Part shown: positions 8,871 to 17,148 of the stretch, piece after piece
How positions within the stretch are numbered: the first letter of the stretch is position 1
Layout: every line of letters begins with the position of its first letter
Source of the DNA: DATEDA01 sp963789885
GTDB taxonomy: Bacteria > Pseudomonadota > Gammaproteobacteria > Burkholderiales > SG8-39
Length of the DNA: 64,000 bases
Assembly: GCA_963789885.1 (NCBI GenBank)
Contig: CAWBNB010000071.1
Location: forward strand, 1 to 64,000
Direction of reading: 5' to 3'
The notes under the pieces: generated by a model
The model's database searches: none
What the model saw: only the letters and a program-made list of their open reading frames with translations
Told to the model about the DNA's origin: nothing
Made by a program: the position numbers and the translations under genes

Positions 8871-10127
8871 TTACAGCCGATCCAGCCGGGCGCGCAGACC
8901 GAACCCAAGCGCCGCGTAGGCGATCGCGAAGCCGGCGATCATCGGCGCGTAGCCGAATGCGGCGACGCCCGCGCCCATGAGCGCCGCACCGATCGCCTGG
9001 CCCGCGGCCCAGAACATCGAGAACAGCGACATGCCGGTCGCGCGCGACTGGGGCGCCATCTCGGTCGCCTTCGTCTGCAGCGTGTTGTGCATCGAGTAGA
9101 ACGCGAAGCCGAGCCCGATCGTGCACAGCGCGACGAGCGGCCAGACGGGCGTCGCGACGGCGACGAGGTAGCACGTCGCGCCGAGCAGCCCGCCCGCGAG
9201 CACGCAGCCGCGCTGGCCGAGCCGCGCGAGCATCCAGCGCACCACCGTCGTGTACGCGAGGCCGCCGAGCCCGAAGCCGGCGAGGAGCAGGCCGATCACG
9301 GTGAACGGCAGGTCGAAGCGCGCCTTCAGCATGGCGCCGAGCAGCGAGAACGCGCCGTAAAACAGCGTCATCTCGATGAACACGCTGATCAGCACCGCGC
9401 GCGCCCGCGGCAGCCTCAGGATCGCGAGGTGCCGTACCGGTGATAGGAGCGGGCCGTGGGTCCGCGGCTCGGTGCGCCACTGCGCGCGCGTGCCGACGGC
9501 GAGCGTCGCCGCGACGAGCGCGAACACCGCGCCGAGGGCGATGAACGCGGCACGCCAGCCGAAGAGGTCGGTGAGCCCGCCGCCGGCGAACGGCCCGAGC
9601 GCCTGGCCGATGATCGTCCCCGAGATGAAACGCGCGAGCACCGGCTGCCGCGTGGCGGCCGGCGCGACGTCGGCGACGTAGGCCATGCCGAGCGTCATCG
9701 TCGCCGACGAGAAGAGCCCGGTCGCGAACCGCCACGCGATCAGCGAGTCGAGATCGGTCGCCGCCGCACAGCCGAACGCCGCGACCGCCGACAGCGCCAT
9801 CAGGACCGTGACCACGCGCAACTTGCCGAAGCGGTCGCCGAGGGGGCCGTGAAAGTACTGGGCGCCGGCGTGCGCAAACGCGAACGCCGAGATCACCGCG
9901 GCGGTCGCCGGCACGGTCGTGTGGAAGTCGGACGCGAGCCGCGGCAGCATCGGCTCGACGATGCGCATCGCGAGGCCGCTGTTGGCGGCCGCGATCGCCA
10001 GCAGGAAGATGGTCGGGTTCACAGGAGGCGTGCGCCAGGCCCGCGCACCGTACGTTCCGCGGCCGGTCGCGTCAACGAGGGCGGCCGTCCCGGTTGCTCC
10101 CGGGCTTCGGTGCTCGCCTTGGGGCAT
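8871..10127 (-). CDS. MFS transporter
   Basis: A 418-residue inner-membrane protein with about twelve hydrophobic segments and the loop 2-3 signature GPLGDRFGKLRVV typical of the major facilitator superfamily. The ATG at 10127 is chosen because GGAGGAGG lies six bases before it. A GTG near 10021 closer to the first helix (VNPTIFLLAIAAANSG) is an alternative. The product resembles drug or metabolite efflux carriers of the YnfM/AraJ type. It is divergent from the RND operon, with about 90 bases between the starts, so the two may share regulation. The substrate is unknown. Confidence 0.85.
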   Translation of the reverse strand: MPQGEHRSPGATGTAALVDATGRGTYGARAWRTPPVNPTIFLLAIAAANSGLAMRIVEPMLPRLASDFHTTVPATAAVISAFAFAHAGAQYFHGPLGDRFGKLRVVTVLMALSAVAAFGCAAATDLDSLIAWRFATGLFSSATMTLGMAYVADVAPAATRQPVLARFISGTIIGQALGPFAGGGLTDLFGWRAAFIALGAVFALVAATLAVGTRAQWRTEPRTHGPLLSPVRHLAILRLPRARAVLISVFIEMTLFYGAFSLLGAMLKARFDLPFTVIGLLLAGFGLGGLAYTTVVRWMLARLGQRGCVLAGGLLGATCYLVAVATPVWPLVALCTIGLGFAFYSMHNTLQTKATEMAPQSRATGMSLFSMFWAAGQAIGAALMGAGVAAFGYAPMIAGFAIAYAALGFGLRARLDRL

Positions 10128-10217
10128 ACTTCGCCTCCTCCCGCGTCGCCGCATCAATCAAGAAGACAACCGATCGTCCCGTCCCGGCCGGGGCGAGCAC
10201 GAAACGAGGGAACATCG

Positions 10218-11429
10218 ATGTCCAGCAGACCGTTCGCGCCCGGCATTTCGGGCCTCATCGTTGCCGGCGGGATCGCGGTCCTCGGCGCCGGCTGCTCGAA
10301 GGAGGCGCCGGCGCCGCAGCGGCCGGTGCCCGAGGTCACCGTCGTCACGGTGCAGCCGAAGGACATTCCCTGGACGCCGAGCTTCGTCGCGCAGACCGAG
10401 AGCTCGCGCCAGGTCAACATCGTCGCGCGGGTGTCGGGCTACCTCGACAAGATTGCCTACCAGGAAGGCGAGGTGGTGAAGGAGGGGCAGCTCCTCTTCC
10501 AGCTCGACCCCAAGCCGTTCCAGGCCCAGCTCGAATCCGCCCGCGGTGAGCTGCAGGCGCAACAGGCGCGCTTCACCACCGCGCAGGCGAACCTGGGCCG
10601 GGTGAAGCCGCTCACGCAGCAGAACGCGCTGTCGCAGTCGGACCTCGACAAGGCGCAAGGGGAATTCGATTCGGCGAAGGCCGCCGTCTACTCCGCGCAG
10701 GCGAAGGTCACCGAGGCCGAGCTCAACCTCGGCTACACCACGATCCGCTCGCCGGTGAACGGTCTCGCGAGCCGCTCGCTGCAGCGCCAGGGGGCGTTCA
10801 TCAACGCGCAGTCCGACAGCGCGAACCTCACGTACGTCGCGGCCATCGATCCCATCTGGGTGAACTTCAGCGTGTCGCAGAACCTCGCCGCGAAGTTGCG
10901 CGACGCGATCGCCAAGAAGCTGATCATCGAGCCGAAGAACCGCGACTACGAAGTGGAGATCGAGCTCTCGGACAACACGCTCTATCCCTACCGGGGCAAG
11001 ATCAACTTCGCCGACCCGTCCTTCAGCCAGGACACCGGCTCGTTCCTGGTGCGCGCGGTGCTGCCGAACCCGAAGAAGGCGCTGCGCCCCGGCATGTTCG
11101 TGACCGCGTACGCGCACGGCGCGCAGCGGCCGGGCGCGATCGTCGTGCCGCAGCTCGCCGTGCAGCAGGGCTCGAACGGGCACCTCGTCTACGTCGTCAA
11201 GCCGGACGGGGCCGCCGAGGTGCGGCCGGTCATGGTCGGCGATTACTACGGCGAGAAGGACATCGTGATCGACGCCGGCCTGAACGAGGGCGACCGGGTG
11301 GTGGTGGACGGCGTCCTCAAGGTCGTGGCGGGCCAGCCGGTGAAGATCGTCGAGCCGGGCGCGGGCGGCGCGGCGAAGGCGGCTGGCGCGGCGGGGAAGG
11401 CGCCGAAAGCCGACGCGGCGAAGAAGTAG
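10218..11429 (+). CDS. RND efflux periplasmic adaptor (AcrA/MexA type)
   Basis: A 403-residue membrane-fusion lipoprotein with a lipobox ending at Cys26 (VLGAGC). The order is standard: lipoyl half-motif (GYLDKIAYQEGEVVKEGQLL), coiled-coil hairpin (about 105-170), second lipoyl half (TTIRSPVNGLASRSLQRQGA), beta-barrel and membrane-proximal domain. It links the inner-membrane pump to the outer-membrane channel encoded by the next two genes. The ATG at 10218 follows a GAGGG Shine-Dalgarno. The C-terminal tail is rich in Ala, Gly and Lys. No TetR or MarR repressor gene is adjacent, unlike many such operons. Confidence 0.93.
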   Translation: MSSRPFAPGISGLIVAGGIAVLGAGCSKEAPAPQRPVPEVTVVTVQPKDIPWTPSFVAQTESSRQVNIVARVSGYLDKIAYQEGEVVKEGQLLFQLDPKPFQAQLESARGELQAQQARFTTAQANLGRVKPLTQQNALSQSDLDKAQGEFDSAKAAVYSAQAKVTEAELNLGYTTIRSPVNGLASRSLQRQGAFINAQSDSANLTYVAAIDPIWVNFSVSQNLAAKLRDAIAKKLIIEPKNRDYEVEIELSDNTLYPYRGKINFADPSFSQDTGSFLVRAVLPNPKKALRPGMFVTAYAHGAQRPGAIVVPQLAVQQGSNGHLVYVVKPDGAAEVRPVMVGDYYGEKDIVIDAGLNEGDRVVVDGVLKVVAGQPVKIVEPGAGGAAKAAGAAGKAPKADAAKK

Positions 11430-11442
11430 GCCGCCCGACCGC

Positions 11443-14400
11443 ATGTTCACCCACTTCTTCATCGACCGGCCGGTCCTCTCCTCGGTCATCTCGATCCTGA
11501 TCCTGCTCGGGGGCGCGGTGGCGATGCTGGTCTCGCCGATCTCCCAGTACCCCGAGCTCGCGCCGCCGATGGTGACGGTCGAGGCGAGGTACCCGGGCGC
11601 GACCGCCGAGGTCATCGCCAACACCGTCGCCTCGCCGATCGAGGCGCAGATCAACGGCATCGACAACCTGCTCTACTTCAACTCGGTCAGCTCGTCGAGC
11701 GGCAACGTCTCGATCAGCGTGGTGTTCAGGCCGGGGAGCAACCCGGACATCAACCAGGTCAACGTCCAGAATCGCGTCAGCCAGGCGCTGCCGCTGATTC
11801 CCCAGGTGGTCTCCCAGCAGGGCGTCACGGTGGACAAGAAGTCCTCCAGCATCATGATGATCCTCTCGGTCTTCTCCCCCGACGAGCGGTACTCCTCCAC
11901 CTATATCGACAACTACACGAACCTGTACGTGCTCGAGGAGCTGAAGCGGGTGCCCGGCGCCAACCGCGCGACGGTGTTCGGGCTGCCCGACATCGCGATG
12001 CGCGTGTGGCTGCGCCCGGACCGCATGGCGCAGCTCGCGATCTCGGTGCAGGACGTCGCGGCCGCGATCCAGAGCCAGAACCAGACCTTCGGCATCGGCC
12101 AGATCGGCGCCCAACCGAGCCCGCCGGGGGTGCAGCAGACCTACGTCGTCACCGCGCAGGGCCTGCTGACCAAGCCGGAGGAGTTCGAGAACATCATCGT
12201 CCGCGCGTCCAAGGAAGGCACCGCCATCGTCCGGGTGCGCGACATCGGCCGGGTCGAGCTCGCCAAGCGCGACTACTCGATCGTGAGCCGCATGAACGGG
12301 AAGATCGCGACCACGATCGGCATCTACCAGCAGCCGGGGGCGAACGCGGTCGAGACCGCGCGGCTGGTGCGCGCGCGGATGGACGAGCTGAAGAAGCAGT
12401 TTCCCACCGGCCTCGACTACAAGATCACGCTGGATACGAGCCTCTTCACGCTGAACTCGATCGACAAGGTGGTGCACACCTTCTTCGAGGCGGTCGTGCT
12501 GGTGATCCTGGTCGTCTATCTCTTCCTGCAATCCTTCCGCGCCACCATCATCCCGATCCTCGCCGTGCCGGTCTCGATCGTCGGCACGTTCATCGGCATG
12601 CACCTCCTCGGCTTCTCGATCAACATGCTGACGATGTTCGGCATGATCCTCGCGATCGGGCTGGTGGTCGACGACGCGATCGTGGTGGTCGAGAACGTCG
12701 AGGTGAACATGACCAAGCACGGCCTCGGGGCGCTCGAGGCGGCGAAACGCGCGATGAGCGAGATCGCCGGCGCGCTGATCTCGATCGTGCTGGTCCTGGT
12801 GGCGGTGTTCCTGCCGGTCGCGTTCCTCGGTGGCGTCACCGGCACCCTCTACCAGCAGTTCGCGATCACGATCGCGATCTCGGTGGTGATCTCCGGGATC
12901 ATGGCGCTCACGCTGTCGCCGGCGCTCGCCGCGATCATCATCAAGGCGCACCACGGCGAGAAGAAGGGCTTCTTCCGCTGGTTCGAGAACGGGTTCCAGC
13001 GCCTCACGGACGGCTACGTCGGCGGCGTCGCGCGCCTGATCCGGGGCTGGCCGATCACGCTTCTCCTCTACGGCGCGGTGATCGCCGGGATCCTGGTGCT
13101 GTTCCGCCTCCTCCCGGGGAGCTTCGTGCCGGACGAGGACCAGGGCTACTTCTTCGTCGTCGTCGAGGCGCCGGACACGGCGAGCCAGGGCTACGTCGGC
13201 GCGCTGACCGACCAGATCGAGAAGATCCTCACCGCCGAGCCGGCGGTGCAGGACGTCGCGGTGGTGAACGGCTACAGCATCGTCGACGGCACGTACCGGA
13301 ACAACGCCGCGATCTTCTTTCCGTCGCTGAAGCCGTTCGACGAGCGCACCGATCCGTCGCAGCTCAGCTTCAGCGTGCTGCCGCGGCTGAACCGCCAGTT
13401 CGCGCAGCTCAAGGACGGCTTCGTCTTCGCGCTCAACCCGCCGTCGATCCCGGGCCTCGGCACGACCGGGGGCTTCGAGTTCTACATCCAGAACCGGGGT
13501 GCGGGCGACACGCGGGCCACCAGTCAGGCGGTGCAGGCCTACCTCGCCGCCGCACGCCAGCGCCCCGAGCTCGTCGGTCTCAACACCACGTTCCGCGGCG
13601 CGACGCAGCAGCTCTTCGTCGACCTCGACCGCAACAAAGCCGAAGTGCTCGGGGTGCCGGTGCAGGACGCCTTCCAGACGATGCAGAGCTTCTTCGGTTC
13701 GTCGATCGCCGGGCAGTTCAGCCAGTTCAGCCGCGTATGGTGGGTGGTGCTGCAGGCCGACGCGAGCTACCGCATCAACCCGGACGACTTCAACAAGGTC
13801 TACGTGCGGTCGAAGAGCGGGAGCATGGTGCCGCTGTCGGGCCTCATCACGGTGAAGTACGTGGCCGCGCCAAAGCTGACGGAGCGCTTCAACGGCTTCC
13901 CCGCGGTGAAGATCACCGGCAGCCCGGCGCCGGGCTTCAGCTCGGGCCAGGCGCTGGCGGCGATGGAGGCCGTGGCGCGCGAGACGCTGCCCGGCGACTT
14001 CTCCTACGCGTGGGCCGGCCAGGCGCTGCAGGAGAAACAGGCGGGCGGCACCTCGGCGATCGCCTTCGTCGCCGGCCTGATCGTGGTGTTCCTGCTGCTC
14101 GCCGCCCAGTTCGAGAAATGGACCTTGCCGATCGCGGTGGTGCTGACGGTGCCGATCGCGGTCCTCGGCGCCCTGCTGCTGACCTGGGTGCGCGGCCTGG
14201 AGAACGACGTGTACTTCCAGGTGGGGCTGGTCACGCTCGTCGGCCTGTCCGCGAAGAACGCGATCCTGATCTGCGAGTTCGCGATCGAGCGGGTGCGCCA
14301 CGGCATGGCGGTCAAGGAGGCAGCGATCGAGGCAGCGGGCCTCCGCTTGCGCGCGATCGTGATGACCTCGCTCGCCTTCGGCCTCGGCTGCGTGCCGCTC

Positions 14401-14625
14401 GCGATCGCGAGCGGCCCCGGGGCGAACAGCCTGCGCGCGATCGGCACCGGCGTGATCGGCGGGATCCTCGCCTCGACCGCGATCGCAATCTTCTTCGCGC
14501 CGCTCTTCTTCTGGATGCTCGAGAGCGTGAGCGCGCGCTTCGGCGGGACGAAGGCCGCGGCCGGCGAAGCGCACGGCGGTGCCGTCCCCGCGGCTGCGCC
14601 GCACGCGAAGCGGGAGGGCGACTGA
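11443..14625 (+). CDS. RND efflux pump, HAE1 family (AcrB/MexB type)
   Basis: A full-length 1060-residue proton-driven inner-membrane pump. It starts MFTHFFIDRPVLSSVISILI and has the two large periplasmic loops and about twelve transmembrane helices of the family. The proton-relay aspartates are at D410-D411 (GLVVDDAIVVVENVEV) and the matching lysine is K938 (GLSAKNAILICEFA). The segment LPGSFVPDEDQGYFF opens the second periplasmic half. It lies 13 bases after the adaptor gene and 1 base before the outer-membrane channel gene. Substrates are probably organic drugs or solvents rather than metals, because the motifs are HAE1 and not HME. Confidence 0.95.
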   Translation: MFTHFFIDRPVLSSVISILILLGGAVAMLVSPISQYPELAPPMVTVEARYPGATAEVIANTVASPIEAQINGIDNLLYFNSVSSSSGNVSISVVFRPGSNPDINQVNVQNRVSQALPLIPQVVSQQGVTVDKKSSSIMMILSVFSPDERYSSTYIDNYTNLYVLEELKRVPGANRATVFGLPDIAMRVWLRPDRMAQLAISVQDVAAAIQSQNQTFGIGQIGAQPSPPGVQQTYVVTAQGLLTKPEEFENIIVRASKEGTAIVRVRDIGRVELAKRDYSIVSRMNGKIATTIGIYQQPGANAVETARLVRARMDELKKQFPTGLDYKITLDTSLFTLNSIDKVVHTFFEAVVLVILVVYLFLQSFRATIIPILAVPVSIVGTFIGMHLLGFSINMLTMFGMILAIGLVVDDAIVVVENVEVNMTKHGLGALEAAKRAMSEIAGALISIVLVLVAVFLPVAFLGGVTGTLYQQFAITIAISVVISGIMALTLSPALAAIIIKAHHGEKKGFFRWFENGFQRLTDGYVGGVARLIRGWPITLLLYGAVIAGILVLFRLLPGSFVPDEDQGYFFVVVEAPDTASQGYVGALTDQIEKILTAEPAVQDVAVVNGYSIVDGTYRNNAAIFFPSLKPFDERTDPSQLSFSVLPRLNRQFAQLKDGFVFALNPPSIPGLGTTGGFEFYIQNRGAGDTRATSQAVQAYLAAARQRPELVGLNTTFRGATQQLFVDLDRNKAEVLGVPVQDAFQTMQSFFGSSIAGQFSQFSRVWWVVLQADASYRINPDDFNKVYVRSKSGSMVPLSGLITVKYVAAPKLTERFNGFPAVKITGSPAPGFSSGQALAAMEAVARETLPGDFSYAWAGQALQEKQAGGTSAIAFVAGLIVVFLLLAAQFEKWTLPIAVVLTVPIAVLGALLLTWVRGLENDVYFQVGLVTLVGLSAKNAILICEFAIERVRHGMAVKEAAIEAAGLRLRAIVMTSLAFGLGCVPLAIASGPGANSLRAIGTGVIGGILASTAIAIFFAPLFFWMLESVSARFGGTKAAAGEAHGGAVPAAAPHAKREGD

Positions 14626-14626
14626 C

Positions 14627-16090
14627 GTGCGCAGGCTAGCCGTCGCGGCGGTGGTCGCCGCGCTCGCGTCCGCTTGCACCGTCGGGCCTGATTACTCCCG
14701 CCCCGACATCTCGAGCCCCGACAAGTGGCGTATCGACTACCCGCAGGCGGCCGACGTCGCGAATACGCGCTGGTGGGAGCAGTTCGGCGATCCGGCGCTG
14801 AACCAGCTGATCGACACCGCGCTGCGCAACAACCAGGATCTCTTCATTGCCGCGGCGCGAGTCGACCAGTTCGTCGGGCAACTCGCCGTCGTGCGGTCGC
14901 AGTTCTATCCGCAGATCGGCTATAGCGCCAACGCGAGCCGCAACCGGGCGAGCGAGGTCGGCCAGCCGCCGCTCGCGCCCGGCACCGATCCCTACTACAC
15001 GCTGTACCAGGGTGCGCTCAGCGCGCAGTGGCAGATCGATCTGTTCGGGCGGGTGCGGCGCCAGAGCGAGGCGGCGCAGGCGCAGGTGTACGCGAGCGAG
15101 CAAGGCCGCCGCGGTGTGATTCTCACGCTCGTCACCAGTGTCGCGTCGAGCTACATCGGCCTGCGCGCGCTCGACCGGCAGCTCGAGATCGCCCAGGCGA
15201 CGGCGAAGAACTACGCCGACACCGCCCGGATCTTCGAGCTGCGCTTCAAGGGCGGCGTGGTGTCCGAGGTCGAGCTCAACCAGGTCGAGTCGCAGTACCA
15301 GCAGGCGCTCGCGGCGATCCCCGCGCTCGAACAGCAGATCGCCGCGCAGGAAAACCTGATCTCGGTCCTGCTCGGCCGCAACGCCGGCGCGATCGCCCGC
15401 GGCAGGACGCTCGACGAGCTCGTCACGCCGAGGATCCCGGCCGACCTGCCCTCCACGCTTCTCGAGCGCCGGCCCGACATCCTCCAGGCCGAGCAGATCC
15501 TGATCGCGACGAATGCGAGCATCGGCGCCGCGAAGGCGCTCTACTTCCCGACCCTCTCGCTCACCGGGCTGCTCGGCTCCGTGAGCACGGCGTTCGGCGA
15601 TTTCCTGACCGGGCCGGCGTCCGCGTGGTCGGTCGCGGCGGGGCTGACCGGGCCGATCTTCACGTTCGGCCTCATCGAGGGGCAGGTGCAGAGCGCGGAA
15701 GCCGCGACGCGCGGGGCCGTCGCCAACTACCAGCAAGTCATCTTCAACGCCTTCCGCGAGACGAACGACGCGCTCGTCGGGACGGTGAAGAAGCGCGCGG
15801 AGTCCGCGGCCCAGGCGAAGCGGGTCACCGCGCTGCGCGAATACGCACGGCTCTCGCGCCTGCGGTTCGACAACGGCTACGCCGGTTACCTCGAGGTGCT
15901 CTACGCGGAGAACGAACTCTTCAGCGCCGAGCTCGCCGCGGTGGCTTCGCAGGCGGGCGCCTTCACCCAGGTCGTCAACGTCTACAGCGCGGTCGGCGGC
16001 GGCTGGGTGGACGAGGCCGCGAAGCTCGCGCCGCCGCCGCAGGGCATGGCGGCGCGCGAGGCACAAGCCCCGCCTGCGAACGGCAACTGA
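14627..16090 (+). CDS. RND outer-membrane channel lipoprotein (NodT/OprM type)
   Basis: A 487-residue outer-membrane factor. The start is the GTG at 14627, after GGGAGGG and one base past the pump stop. It yields VRRLAVAAVVAALASAC with the lipobox cysteine at residue 17. Diagnostic segments are CTVGPDYSRPD, WQIDLFGRVRRQSEAAQAQV and LLERRPDILQAEQILIATNA. It completes a three-gene adaptor-pump-channel operon. This is the second NodT-type protein in the window; the other, at 4537-5982, is in a cluster without a pump. Confidence 0.94.
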   Translation: MRRLAVAAVVAALASACTVGPDYSRPDISSPDKWRIDYPQAADVANTRWWEQFGDPALNQLIDTALRNNQDLFIAAARVDQFVGQLAVVRSQFYPQIGYSANASRNRASEVGQPPLAPGTDPYYTLYQGALSAQWQIDLFGRVRRQSEAAQAQVYASEQGRRGVILTLVTSVASSYIGLRALDRQLEIAQATAKNYADTARIFELRFKGGVVSEVELNQVESQYQQALAAIPALEQQIAAQENLISVLLGRNAGAIARGRTLDELVTPRIPADLPSTLLERRPDILQAEQILIATNASIGAAKALYFPTLSLTGLLGSVSTAFGDFLTGPASAWSVAAGLTGPIFTFGLIEGQVQSAEAATRGAVANYQQVIFNAFRETNDALVGTVKKRAESAAQAKRVTALREYARLSRLRFDNGYAGYLEVLYAENELFSAELAAVASQAGAFTQVVNVYSAVGGGWVDEAAKLAPPPQGMAAREAQAPPANGN

Positions 16091-16207
16091 TAGGAAGCTG
16101 CGCGTACGCGAAGAACGCGTTCGACAAGTGGTCGGCGCTCACGGCGACGCGGTTCGCCGAGCTGCGCGGGGTCGCGCCGGCGCAGTAGCCGGGATTGCGG
16201 GCCGCTC

Positions 16208-16225
16208 CCCGGCTGTTGAGCCGGG
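16208..16225. terminator. hairpin after the RND operon
   Basis: CCCGGCT and AGCCGGG form a perfect 7-base stem with a GTTG loop. There is no T-run, so any termination would be weak or Rho-dependent. The right half overlaps the -35 element proposed for the next operon, so it could equally be a regulatory structure. Confidence 0.35.
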
Positions 16226-16244
16226 CCGGCGCGGTGTGTACTAT
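16216..16244 (+). promoter_or_regulatory. sigma70-type promoter for the molybdenum hydroxylase operon
   Basis: TTGAGC (16216-16221) and TACTAT (16239-16244) are separated by 17 bases. Transcription would start near 16251, about 13 bases before the ATG at 16264. The short leader has no Shine-Dalgarno, so translation would be near-leaderless. Confidence 0.5.
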
Positions 16245-16263
16245 CGCCTGCGCCGCATTCCCA

Positions 16264-17148
16264 ATGTCTCCATTCGAGCTGCTCGAGCCCCGATCGCTGC
16301 GCGAGGCGATCGGCCTGCTCGATCCCGACGACGCGACCGTCCGCCCGATCTCGGGCGGCACGGCGGTGATGCTCATGATGAAGGCGGGCGTCCTGCGCCC
16401 GCGCCGCCTGGTCAGCCTGCGCGCGATCGACGGCGGGCTCGCGGGCGTCGGCGTCCAAGCGGATGGTGCGCTGCGCATCGGCGCGATGACGCCGCTCGCG
16501 GACCTGGAGCGCGCCGGGCCGGTCCGCAGCGGCTGGCCGGTGATCGCGCGGACGCTGCGGACGCTCTCCAACGTGCGCGTCCGCAACGTGGCGACGATCG
16601 GCGGGCACCTCGCTCACGCCGATCCGCACCAGGACCTGCCGCCGGTGCTGAGCGCGCTCGGCGCACGCGTCACCATCGCCGGGCCGAAGGGCGGGCGGAC
16701 GGTTGCGGTCGAGACGCTGAGCACCGGCTACTACGAGACCGTCCTCGCCCGCGATGAGCTGATCACCGCGGTCGACGTCCCGCCGCTCGGGAAGAAGCGC
16801 GCCGCGTATCTCAAGTGCACCACCCGCTCGGCCGACGACTGGCCGGCGCTCGGCATGGCGGTCGCGATCGAGACCGAAGGCGACGCGAGTGGCGCGGCGA
16901 CGGCCGTGGTCCGCACGGCGAGCGTGGTCATCGGGGCGGCGACCGACCGGCCGACGCGGCTCGCCGCCGCCGAGGGCGTGCTCCGCGGCGCGCGCGCCGA
17001 CGACGCGACGCTCGCCCGTGCGGGCGACGCGGCCGCGGACGAGCTCGACATCGTCGGCGACCCGCAGGGCTCGGCCGCCTACAAGAAGGAGCTCGCCCGC
17101 GTCTACCTCCGGCGCGCGGTGCGCGCCGCGCTCGGGACCGGCCGATGA
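16264..17148 (+). CDS. FAD-binding subunit of a molybdenum hydroxylase (xanthine dehydrogenase family)
   Basis: A 294-residue CoxM-type flavoprotein subunit. It begins MSPFELLEPRSLREAIGLL and has the FAD motifs PISGGTAVMLMMKAG and NVATIGGHLAHADP, followed by the C-terminal CO dehydrogenase flavoprotein domain. It passes electrons from the iron-sulfur subunit to an acceptor. The stop overlaps the next start by ATGA. The order FAD, Mo, 2Fe-2S differs from the usual CoxMSL arrangement. With guanine deaminase in the same operon, the likely substrate is xanthine or a related purine; that is inference. Confidence 0.88.
   Translation: MSPFELLEPRSLREAIGLLDPDDATVRPISGGTAVMLMMKAGVLRPRRLVSLRAIDGGLAGVGVQADGALRIGAMTPLADLERAGPVRSGWPVIARTLRTLSNVRVRNVATIGGHLAHADPHQDLPPVLSALGARVTIAGPKGGRTVAVETLSTGYYETVLARDELITAVDVPPLGKKRAAYLKCTTRSADDWPALGMAVAIETEGDASGAATAVVRTASVVIGAATDRPTRLAAAEGVLRGARADDATLARAGDAAADELDIVGDPQGSAAYKKELARVYLRRAVRAALGTGR

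Noticed and set aside
11317..14679. Long open frame antisense to the RND pump gene
   Set aside because: It mirrors a well-conserved pump gene in high-G+C DNA and its translation is low-complexity, rich in Arg, Asp and His. It has no domain or start signal.
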